From a virus: a stretch of DNA of 21,951 nt. The notes under the pieces were generated by a model, which worked only from the letters and a program-made list of their open reading frames with translations, was not told the DNA's origin and did not search any database. Each line of letters begins with the position of its first letter. Position 1 is the stretch's first letter. The position numbers and the translations under genes are program-made. Below are positions 11,112 through 19,174 of this stretch, piece by piece. The DNA is taken from positions 319 to 22,269 of the IMG/VR virus record IMGVR_UViG_3300010233_000280. One strand, given 5' to 3'.

Positions 11112-11530
11112 TAGGGTGTCTGCACTTCTGTTGCGGCTACCGGAGAAACTTCAGGAGCAGCGTCCGTAGTAGTCGCTGTAGCAGGTAGTGCCGCAGCAGA
11201 ATGAACTGCCGAAACCGCCGTAGCCAAGGCAGCCCCCTGGAATGCGGCAAGGTCTTGATCCAGAATAGGCGTGCCTTGCGTCTTGAGCGTTTCGATAGCC
11301 GCCGCCGCCACCGCCGCGCCAACACTGGCCGCTGTTGCGCCGGGTACCGCTGCGGCAAAAACTGCCGGGATCGCTGCCTGCAGCTCGTCAAGAGCAATTT
11401 GCGGAAGCTGTTTCATCGCCGTGTAGAATAGATCAATCACGTCTTGAGCTTCGCCCTTAGCGAGGTTTTCCAGAGGCTGAATGACAGCTTCGGCATCGGC
11501 TTCGAGGTTTTGTACAAATTCGCTATTCAT
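11111..11530 (-). CDS. Alanine-rich hypothetical protein, 139 aa
   Basis: The first ~50 residues are amphipathic helix (FVQNLEADAEAVIQPLENLAKGEAQ), followed by a strongly Ala/Val-rich stretch (IPAVFAAAVPGATAASVGAAVAAAAIETL, about 64-92) and an Ala/Thr/Pro-rich tail (ATATTTDAAPEVSPVAATEVQTP). AAGGAAG precedes the ATG. It lies between tail-fibre-like and spanin genes. The Ala-rich part is hydrophobic but interrupted by prolines, so a membrane or holin-related role is possible but not shown. No family is recognised. Confidence 0.6.
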   Translation of the reverse strand: MNSEFVQNLEADAEAVIQPLENLAKGEAQDVIDLFYTAMKQLPQIALDELQAAIPAVFAAAVPGATAASVGAAVAAAAIETLKTQGTPILDQDLAAFQGAALATAVSAVHSAAALPATATTTDAAPEVSPVAATEVQTP

Positions 11531-11541
11531 GGTTGTCTTCC

Positions 11542-11781
11542 TTAGGCTGGGGTTGAATCGGTGAGAAGCTGTTGGTAGGACGCAATGGCGGCCTGCGCGG
11601 AGGTGATGAGGGCGTTTAGGTCTGCCACCGTGTCGAAGGAAGATGTATTTGGCCCTTGAACACCAGTGTCTGGACAGTACGTCTTGCGCACGATGGTGAT
11701 ATTGCCGCTGCCGTCCTGCGTTGCGCTGACAATGTTGCCGGCATTTTTTAGAGTGAGGTACTGGTAGGAATCAAAGGCCAT
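11542..11781 (-). CDS. Small putative virion-associated protein, 79 aa
   Basis: A strong AAGGAG precedes the ATG. The N-terminal half is beta-rich with glycine turns (YLTLKNAGNIVSATQDGSGNITIVRKTYCPDTG) and the C-terminal half is a helix (TVADLNALITSAQAAIASYQQLL). It follows directly after the tail-fibre-like gene, only 12 bases away. A fibre-associated or chaperone role is suggested only by this position. Not recognised. Confidence 0.6.
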   Translation of the reverse strand: MAFDSYQYLTLKNAGNIVSATQDGSGNITIVRKTYCPDTGVQGPNTSSFDTVADLNALITSAQAAIASYQQLLTDSTPA

Positions 11782-11793
11782 AGTTTGTTCTCC

Positions 11794-13275
11794 TTATTGC
11801 ACGACGAAGTATTCAACAGAACTCGCCGTCACGGCGGTTCCAAAACTGACTGTAAAGCCTGTGCTCGACCGTGCAGTCACCGAAGGCCCAGCCATAACCA
11901 TGGTATTGCTGTCAGCCGTTAAAAAGATGTGGGGCGTTGACGTAGAAATAGTTCCATTGAACGCCACGACGCAAGATGTGGACAGGACGCCTGTTGTGAT
12001 TGTTCCGCGCATCAAATTGGCATCGGCGCTTAAAGAACCTGAGCCGCTTGAGCCTGCACAGCTAACCGTCGGCGTTGAGCCTGACGTAGCCGCACCGATA
12101 ATCCCTTCCATCGACACAGACCCTGTAAAAACAGGGGACTGCCAAACGCCGGTATTGATGAACCCCAGTGGGCTATCGGGCCACACCACCCAAATCTGGC
12201 CCACGCCCGGAACATCAATATCCTTCAGGTGTACGGCGTTGTTAACCCCGACCGTTAATGAGGAAACGGTGCTACTGCCATTCAGAATTTCATCCGATCC
12301 GTTTGCAGCAACGGTAAAAGACGTGCCACCGGCATCGATCAACCAGATTCCGGACACAAGCGTCGATGGCAGTCCGGAAAGCGGCGGTAGCGTCATCGTT
12401 CCGCCCGAAGTGGCCCCGACGATGCCGCCGACATTTGCGTTCGTTAACAGGGTGGACGTGGAGTAAAAATTCGCCCCGTTTTCTTGCAGTCCGATAAGAT
12501 TTGCAAAAGCTGTCGTGGCAATCTTTGTGCTATTATCGAACTGAGAAGGTGTCGTGGACGTGCCGCCGCCGTTCAATGCTGCCGCGCCGGTAACCGCCAT
12601 CCCTCCGCCGACAGTAAGCGCCGAAGTTCCCCAGCTTGAATTTGCCGGGGCTGAACTTGAAACGCTCCAAACACCTGCGGAAGTGGTTCCATCGATCAGG
12701 GTAATCTTCGCGTAAGCGCCGCTAGGAATTGTCGCCAGTGCACCACCGCCGTCTTTGGTGAGGGTCAAACTTCCCGTACATTGATTGTTGACGTTATAAT
12801 GCTGATTTGCAGGGAGCAGCGTCGCATCTGGAAAGCTGATTGATTCTGTAGTGCCCGAGCCATTTACAAGGACAATTTCCTGCGGAGCTTCCGCTGAAAG
12901 CCCAAGCGAGCCACCGCTGCACGACGTAGAGAGATCTGTGGCGTTTAAATTATATACATTCAACGTTCCGTAGGCGTCGCGTTCAGCAGTTGTGCCCCCA
13001 GTCGCAGATACAGCGGGCAGAACAGTAAGGCTGAGAGTGCCAGCCCCCGTGATGGGATTGGGAGAGGCCGTTAGTCCCGCGCCCGCCGTACTGCTAGTGG
13101 CGGTGCCGCAGGGACTTCCAACGTCCTGTATCACCCCATTGGAAGCCCATTCGGCACAATCATCCGGAGTCACAGCACCTTTTTGGTTTACGCCGCCACC
13201 GGCAATCTGAGCCATAGCCAGATCAGGGACAAGCAAAAGCATCATGATTATGAGAATTTTCTGGATTCTATTCAT
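11794..13275 (-). CDS. Tail-fibre-like protein with N-terminal signal-type sequence, 493 aa
   Basis: The first 22 residues (MNRIQKILIIMMLLLVPDLAMA) form a textbook Sec signal peptide with an AMA|Q cleavage site. The rest is Gly/Ser/Thr-rich and repetitive (AGAGLTASPNPITGAGTLSL; ALTVGGGMAVTGAAALNGGG; MTLPPLSGLPSTLVSG), as in phage tail fibres with beta-rich shafts. The end GFTVSFGTAVTASSVEYFVVQ resembles trimerising fibre or spike tips. Gene position after the internal virion proteins matches a T7 gp17-like place. AAGGA upstream overlaps the stop of the 46-aa gene. The odd signal sequence may instead be a hydrophobic virion anchor. Confidence 0.65.
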   Translation of the reverse strand: MNRIQKILIIMMLLLVPDLAMAQIAGGGVNQKGAVTPDDCAEWASNGVIQDVGSPCGTATSSTAGAGLTASPNPITGAGTLSLTVLPAVSATGGTTAERDAYGTLNVYNLNATDLSTSCSGGSLGLSAEAPQEIVLVNGSGTTESISFPDATLLPANQHYNVNNQCTGSLTLTKDGGGALATIPSGAYAKITLIDGTTSAGVWSVSSSAPANSSWGTSALTVGGGMAVTGAAALNGGGTSTTPSQFDNSTKIATTAFANLIGLQENGANFYSTSTLLTNANVGGIVGATSGGTMTLPPLSGLPSTLVSGIWLIDAGGTSFTVAANGSDEILNGSSTVSSLTVGVNNAVHLKDIDVPGVGQIWVVWPDSPLGFINTGVWQSPVFTGSVSMEGIIGAATSGSTPTVSCAGSSGSGSLSADANLMRGTITTGVLSTSCVVAFNGTISTSTPHIFLTADSNTMVMAGPSVTARSSTGFTVSFGTAVTASSVEYFVVQ

Positions 13276-13286
13276 CAGCGTGATCC

Positions 13287-13427
13287 TTATTTACGGATAG
13301 AGACGAGTGAATGCCGAGCGAGATTCTTAGTCGGCGGCGTGCGGAGTTTCGTACGCGTGGGACGCTTACCCTTCAAAGGAGGGCGTGTATTGCTCTTAGG
13401 AGGATGGGGAGGGGGAAGGGTTGTCAT
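13287..13427 (-). CDS. Pro/Lys/Arg-rich peptide, 46 aa
   Basis: A short frame whose ATG (13427) overlaps the stop of the 1918-aa gene (ATGA), with GGGAGAG eight bases upstream. The peptide begins MTTLPPPHPPKSNTRPPLKG and continues with many K/R/T, so it is strongly basic and probably disordered. It is followed within 12 bases by the next gene, whose ribosome binding site overlaps its stop. The tight packing supports translation. A basic DNA-associated virion peptide is possible but unproven. Confidence 0.5.
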   Translation of the reverse strand: MTTLPPPHPPKSNTRPPLKGKRPTRTKLRTPPTKNLARHSLVSIRK

Positions 13428-16400
13428 TGTTGCTCTCCCATATATTTCTGATTCTTAATTATAGAAGCGCGTGCAGGAATATCAGGATATTCTCTCATCG
13501 TGTCTAACCTAGCGTCTTTACGAGCATTTTCCATTTGTTTATGAATTTCCATTACTTGAATACCTTCCGGCAACTTTTCAAATCCAGGTCTTATCATATT
13601 ATTAAGAGAATCCTTAATAAATTGCCCAGTCTTCATTGTATAATAATCATGCTGTTCAGGCGATAGAGGGGCGCCGTTTATGGAGCGTTCTGGCTTGGTT
13701 ATGCCCATATGAAGCGCCTGCAAGCGATCAACTACAGGATCGTTTTTATAATCTACATGCCCAACAGGCTCACCAAACCTATCGCGCTTTGGCAGCAGGC
13801 TCTGTGACCACAGCGGGGTGTTGTTTTTTATCTGATCAAGAAGACCAAATACATTATTCCAGCCTTCGCTATGAACTTCATGCTGATTGGGATCGGTCAA
13901 ACGCGCGACTTGACGCTGGCCAGATGAAAACGGCAACCAATTTGATGCATAAGACCTTAGAAATTGCGGACCATAAATTGTTGGATGCCATGCAGCATCA
14001 AGAACGTCCTTCATGCTGCCAAGAGCGCTTCCGTCAATAAAAATCTTTGATGCAATCTCTGTGGCGGCCATCGCGACTTTATCCATTTCTTCATGGCTCG
14101 CGAGCGATGCAACTTCATGCATGGACGCTCCGGCCAATAACAGATTGCCAACTGGTCCCAAGCCGTCAAAGGATATGCTTGTGCCGCCAATCTTTAGCGA
14201 ATTTGGCTGGTTAGTCATGAGCCACACAGCCCGTTGGCTGGGATCAGTTGGGCCATTACCTGTAACCATTCCCATCGCCGCCATTGTCACTCCAGCACCC
14301 ATGAGTGACGTGCCAATAAGAACCTTTGATATTTGAAGATCTTGGGCGGCACCTCCATTTTTGCCCATCAAATTATCACGAATTTCTTTACTGAAAACGA
14401 CGCCGAGAGGCGTTTTATCAGAAAATGTATTACGTAACATCTGAGTCTTGATCTTAACGAACGGTACCAATGTTTTTAGGCCAGCGTTTGAATCAATGAT
14501 CTTTTGCAGATGATACATCCGCGTGCCGTATTCTGTGGGAGCCATATAAAGTTCCTTCATGGCGCCAGCCACGGAATTCTCAATGGCTTCAAGTTTTGCA
14601 GGATCAATTTTACCGGAAACCAAGCCGCCAAATTGATCAATCATATCGCCGGATGGGCGCTGAATTATATCAGCAACGCGATTTTTGAATGCGTCCCCAA
14701 CAAGCCCTTCATTGGTGGCTATGCGATAAGCCTGCCCAGCAATGCCCTGCTCATACCGCAACGTTTCAAAAGCCGTATGAATGGCCTGAACAGATTTGAC
14801 GGGCAATCCTATGACTGCGCCCAATCTTCCTTCAAACGGGTTTCGACCTAGAGAATAGTTCGGATTGCCCCTAGCTCCCGGCAGAGGATTGCTCGTGTCA
14901 TTTTTCCATCCTTCAAAAGCCGCTCGTAAACCTTGAATAGAACCATATCCAAGAGCATGAAGCTCCGCCCCCACCTCTCCAAAATAAACACGATCAGGCG
15001 CAACTTCCCCAGTAATAGCTTGCCTAGCCGCTCCCAAAGCAGCGGCTGGGAGATGAAATAACAGAGGATCAGCGACGGCATTAATTGCATTGCCAACAGC
15101 ATAACAGAAGTGGGTAACTGGGCCAGACAGTAGTGCATTGATATAATAGAAAACCATCTTGTTCGCAAAAGTTGGCTTCGCGGAATCTTGAATAAAACGA
15201 GCCTGTTGAGCCGGCGTATTCAGCTTCTGCATAAAATCCATCTGTTTCGATATGTCTTCTCGTGTTTTTCCAACCGTGCGCTGAAAAAACTCATCAATGT
15301 CACGAGCCTGTTTGATGGATTCGCGCAGCATATTCAAAATATTAAGAGAGCGGCCTGCTTCAGATGTTGCTCCTAGCAAATGTTGTGTGACCATGATGAA
15401 CTTATTATTAGCCGCCTCAAATGCAACCATGCCAGCATCGCTTTTATCAAATGCCAAGCGCTGGGCTTCTGTTGATAGTGTCTTCCAAAGCGCCCCGATG
15501 GCCGTCAATTGATGGGCGTTATAGGTTGCACCAATGCGACCTTCTTGCGCTTTAATCAAAACACTGGGTGGCACACCAGCCGCATCCGCCAATTCCAATG
15601 TTTGGGCGTGAGATATTCTACCACCCCCTGGATTTCCAAAGTTTCCGGTATTCTCGGCAGAATCCATGACGAATTTATCAACATCGGAAGGGAGCGCCAT
15701 TCGTTCGCTCCAATTCTTGACGACGCTAAAATCTACGGTTCCATCTGGCTTGAAGATGGGATCTGGCTTGGGGACTGGCTGGTGTATTCCTCCGCCAGAT
15801 CCGGCCCCACTTCCGCTTTCGCTTGCTCCAGCTTCTCCTGCTGTATCGCCTGTGCGTCCTGCAGCCCCAGCGCCGCCTCCGCGTGATCCAGCGCTCTCTT
15901 GTAACTGTCCCTCACCGGCTGCGGCAGATCCGGGTTCGCTAACGCCTGGCGCGCTTCCTGGCTCCCTCGGAGCAGCTTCAGCCTGTTGGCGTGCATTTTC
16001 CAGTTCCTCTAGTGTTTGTGGAGTTCCATGCTCAGTATCGTGATCTGGCGTCCAATGTTCACCGCGATCTGCAAGGGCATCCTTGCGGAGATCCTGAGCT
16101 TCCCGCAATTCAGTCTCGAAACTAACGGCTTCCGACGCAGCCTCTTCAATCACTTTCTGGGCCGACATGTGCTCAGCAACGGCATTCCAAAATTCGGCAT
16201 GTGTCTTGCCATTTTGATCAATGCCCAAGGAACCTGCAATGCGATCAATCTCTTCATTGCGATCCAACGCCGCATGATAATCGCGCACTGCATCAGCGTC
16301 ATGATCTGAGTACTGAGGATTTCGGTTTATATCCTCATCCAGTTTATCAAGGAACTCGGCTGGCATAGGACGCTCTGCACCTTTTTCTGGGAAATACCCT

Positions 16401-19174
16401 GCTTCCCATGCCCTATGCGCCAACTCATCAACGGAAATTCCATTAGGCCGAATTAATCCACGATTTTTCGCTCCACCCAGAGCCTGCCGAACTTCTCCAC
16501 CGTCATCTCTAACGCCCCCCTCTGTCCGTATAAAATCCGCCAATGTTTTCGGCCGACGCGGAACGGGACTATAAAGTTTCTTAGGGCGCGGTGCGACATA
16601 CAAATCAGGGCGTAAATTTACGCCAGGCTGAAGAGTTACGCCTTTTGGCTGACCTGCAGGTGGTGCAGAGCCTTGTGGCAGAGCTTCTCCTCCGCCCGCG
16701 CCGACCGTTCCAGGTTGCGGAATAGCGCCCGCTTCTCCGATGTTTGCCCCGGCTTCAGGGACAGCACCCGAAGATTCTCCGCCTCCCGCTGGGCGTCTCT
16801 CAGATGCGTCTGAAGTTCCCGATGTGATGTCATGAATAGCCTCTGGTGCTTGCTGTTGTGCTATTGCGCGGCGCTCTGATTTAACAACTTCCCTTGCGTC
16901 CGCCGCATGTTCAGGCAATGTATTTTCAGCATCGGATTCGTGAATATCAGCGAACGTTTTTCCAGGATCACGATCTACCGAGAGATATGTACGCTCCGGC
17001 TTGGCTGAAATCAATCTATCGAAAACGCCGCGAATTTCATTATTGATCGGCACATTTAGGCGCGAAAGCGTGCTGTAAATACTTTCTAAGTATCCTTTGA
17101 ACTTTTCAAATACACCCATCAGTTCTCGACTAGGAGCAACGCCTTCACGCATAAAACGCTCGAAAGTCTTGGCAAACTGTTCATGTTTGCCCCTTGGGAT
17201 TGGCTGGCCATCCTTAAGCTTGAGATGCTTGCGAACTGTAGCAGCATCATCTTTCAAGGATTGCGGAGCATCAGGATCGGCAGCGTTATCCAGCATTTCC
17301 TTAAGCCATTGGTGGCCAGTCTCGTGAATAAGGGTGCTGGCGTCTCCCTTTTCAAAAACGGTTATCAAAGGTTTAATGCGTCCAGCAAAACTGATAAGGC
17401 CCTTTTCCCCAGACGCGAATTCATTGGCCGCCTTCGCACCACGTTTTGGCTTTACATATTCCTTAAGATATTGAATATCCGCTCCATGCTTCTGATACAA
17501 TTCCTCGGCAGTACCCTTGCGCCCCTCAAATTGAGCAGCAACAGCCTCATAGTGAGATGCAATTAGAGCACCATAGGCATTGGCTTCTTCAGCGGGACGA
17601 CCAGCAGAGAGTGCTTGAGCCGTTGCATGATCAGCAATAGCCTGCTTCTGAACATCGATAGGACGCGCAGGAGCCGCCTCAGGAGTAACAGGAGCCCCCT
17701 CTGGGGCTACCATAGTCTTAGGGGCCACTTCCGGCGTTTCTGGCGCTGGCACAGGAGCAGGCGGCTCGATAACCTGCTCTGGCGGCAACCGTGCCTTAAC
17801 TTTTTCCAGCGCCTCCGACTTAGCAACAGCAATGTCACGCATCGCATAATCATTTTGCTGTATTGCATCACGCACTGTCGCCATATCCGGCGTATCGCGT
17901 GCCGTCATATCGGCAATGAACGCATCATGCTCCGGTAACAATTTATCAAGACGTTCCTGGTATTTCTTTTGTAGACGCGGAGTTGCTGTTTCCATGCGGT
18001 TTTGTAAATCAGCGATTTCATCAGCATGAGGGGCGCTAGCTTCAGCATCTAATTGGCGCTTATCGGCTAACTGTTGCATCCACTGATCATAAGTAGCTTT
18101 ACGCGCATCCAGATTATCCGCCTTCTGCATCGTAATAGGATCAATCTGGTGGGCAATATCATAAACCGACTGAGGAACAACTGGCTTAGGCTCAAAATCA
18201 GCAAGCGATTGCGCTGCATCATTGGCTATCTTGGCCTGCTCTGGTGTTGGCGGCGTTAAACCAAAATATACATTCTCATCAGCAAGAGCATGTGTTTCTT
18301 GCATCTTGGCAACGTCAACGGTGACTCCAGTAGAGGTGCGAAGGGGAATAGCTTGCTGTACTGCATTTCTTGTAGCTTCCAAACCGTATCCGGCATGAAG
18401 CCCTGTATCAGATGCTTCAACTTCTCGGGCAAAATTAGCTGCCCTCCCAGCACCAAATGCCCCTGGCATGGCTCCTTCAGTTACCATCAAGGCTTCTAGT
18501 GCCTCGCTGCCAGCCTCGCCTTTATAACCAAGAGAGGCGGCTAGAGCATTCCCTGCCCCAGCAACCCCTCCAAGAACTGCATTAAATTCCGTCATGGCAA
18601 CTTGGGCAGGGCGATATACAAATAAATCCAAATTTTGGGCCAAACCATTGACAACAGTGTTCTGAAAATGTTGTGCAAACGTCTCTTGGCCTTTTTTGAC
18701 ATCCGCCAATATTCCAACAGATTTAAACGCATCTGATGCTTCTGGCGTTAGGCCCAAAGGACGCGATAAACCTTCTTCATTTTCTTGGTAAGCCCCGACT
18801 GCAGCGGTAGAAGCCGCAGTTCCCATAGAAGCGATCACACGAGCAAAAGAACTCTGCTTGATCTGTTCCTTTTCAGCCGCTTCAGCGTTTTCAAACCAAT
18901 CACTTCCAGTGGCAACATCAATAGCATTTTGCCCGGCAAGCCCAGCAACCGCCAAACCAGTTTTGGCCACTTCTTTAGCGGCCGTGCCAACTTGAGATAA
19001 AATTCCTGGCTTATATTGATCTGCAAATTCATCTTCAGTTGGCAATTGCGGACCAACTGGATTAGAGGACATCGGCGAGCCTGGCGGTGCAGAAGGAGCA
19101 GCATATTGCGCTGCAAACTCATCCTCAGTCGGTAGCTGTGGTGCCGCAGATTGATCTGGTGAATTATTGTCCAT
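13424..19174 (-). CDS. Giant polyvalent/internal virion protein with zincin motif, ~1916 aa
   Basis: This is by far the longest gene of the window. Near the N-terminus PQLPTEDEFA occurs twice (residues 14-23 and 44-53, counted from GTG 19180), each followed by a QY. A central metallopeptidase-like site, STLIHETGHQWLKE with HETGH at 619-623, fits a zincin domain of phage large polyvalent proteins. Proline- and glycine-rich linkers (about 480-510 and 840-920) separate domains. From about 1340 the protein has hydrophobic stretches (MVFYYINALLSGPVTHFCYA) typical of DNA-ejection proteins, then a long helical tail. It takes the place of T7 gp16. ATG 19174 is preferred; GTG 19180 is possible. It overlaps the previous gene by 11 bases. 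Confidence 0.8.
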   Translation of the reverse strand: MDNNSPDQSAAPQLPTEDEFAAQYAAPSAPPGSPMSSNPVGPQLPTEDEFADQYKPGILSQVGTAAKEVAKTGLAVAGLAGQNAIDVATGSDWFENAEAAEKEQIKQSSFARVIASMGTAASTAAVGAYQENEEGLSRPLGLTPEASDAFKSVGILADVKKGQETFAQHFQNTVVNGLAQNLDLFVYRPAQVAMTEFNAVLGGVAGAGNALAASLGYKGEAGSEALEALMVTEGAMPGAFGAGRAANFAREVEASDTGLHAGYGLEATRNAVQQAIPLRTSTGVTVDVAKMQETHALADENVYFGLTPPTPEQAKIANDAAQSLADFEPKPVVPQSVYDIAHQIDPITMQKADNLDARKATYDQWMQQLADKRQLDAEASAPHADEIADLQNRMETATPRLQKKYQERLDKLLPEHDAFIADMTARDTPDMATVRDAIQQNDYAMRDIAVAKSEALEKVKARLPPEQVIEPPAPVPAPETPEVAPKTMVAPEGAPVTPEAAPARPIDVQKQAIADHATAQALSAGRPAEEANAYGALIASHYEAVAAQFEGRKGTAEELYQKHGADIQYLKEYVKPKRGAKAANEFASGEKGLISFAGRIKPLITVFEKGDASTLIHETGHQWLKEMLDNAADPDAPQSLKDDAATVRKHLKLKDGQPIPRGKHEQFAKTFERFMREGVAPSRELMGVFEKFKGYLESIYSTLSRLNVPINNEIRGVFDRLISAKPERTYLSVDRDPGKTFADIHESDAENTLPEHAADAREVVKSERRAIAQQQAPEAIHDITSGTSDASERRPAGGGESSGAVPEAGANIGEAGAIPQPGTVGAGGGEALPQGSAPPAGQPKGVTLQPGVNLRPDLYVAPRPKKLYSPVPRRPKTLADFIRTEGGVRDDGGEVRQALGGAKNRGLIRPNGISVDELAHRAWEAGYFPEKGAERPMPAEFLDKLDEDINRNPQYSDHDADAVRDYHAALDRNEEIDRIAGSLGIDQNGKTHAEFWNAVAEHMSAQKVIEEAASEAVSFETELREAQDLRKDALADRGEHWTPDHDTEHGTPQTLEELENARQQAEAAPREPGSAPGVSEPGSAAAGEGQLQESAGSRGGGAGAAGRTGDTAGEAGASESGSGAGSGGGIHQPVPKPDPIFKPDGTVDFSVVKNWSERMALPSDVDKFVMDSAENTGNFGNPGGGRISHAQTLELADAAGVPPSVLIKAQEGRIGATYNAHQLTAIGALWKTLSTEAQRLAFDKSDAGMVAFEAANNKFIMVTQHLLGATSEAGRSLNILNMLRESIKQARDIDEFFQRTVGKTREDISKQMDFMQKLNTPAQQARFIQDSAKPTFANKMVFYYINALLSGPVTHFCYAVGNAINAVADPLLFHLPAAALGAARQAITGEVAPDRVYFGEVGAELHALGYGSIQGLRAAFEGWKNDTSNPLPGARGNPNYSLGRNPFEGRLGAVIGLPVKSVQAIHTAFETLRYEQGIAGQAYRIATNEGLVGDAFKNRVADIIQRPSGDMIDQFGGLVSGKIDPAKLEAIENSVAGAMKELYMAPTEYGTRMYHLQKIIDSNAGLKTLVPFVKIKTQMLRNTFSDKTPLGVVFSKEIRDNLMGKNGGAAQDLQISKVLIGTSLMGAGVTMAAMGMVTGNGPTDPSQRAVWLMTNQPNSLKIGGTSISFDGLGPVGNLLLAGASMHEVASLASHEEMDKVAMAATEIASKIFIDGSALGSMKDVLDAAWHPTIYGPQFLRSYASNWLPFSSGQRQVARLTDPNQHEVHSEGWNNVFGLLDQIKNNTPLWSQSLLPKRDRFGEPVGHVDYKNDPVVDRLQALHMGITKPERSINGAPLSPEQHDYYTMKTGQFIKDSLNNMIRPGFEKLPEGIQVMEIHKQMENARKDARLDTMREYPDIPARASIIKNQKYMGEQQ

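Noticed and set aside
11861-12466. 201-aa plus-strand frame inside the tail-fibre-like gene
   Set aside because: It is antisense to a long, well-supported gene, its composition mirrors that gene, and no ribosome binding site or neighbour supports it.
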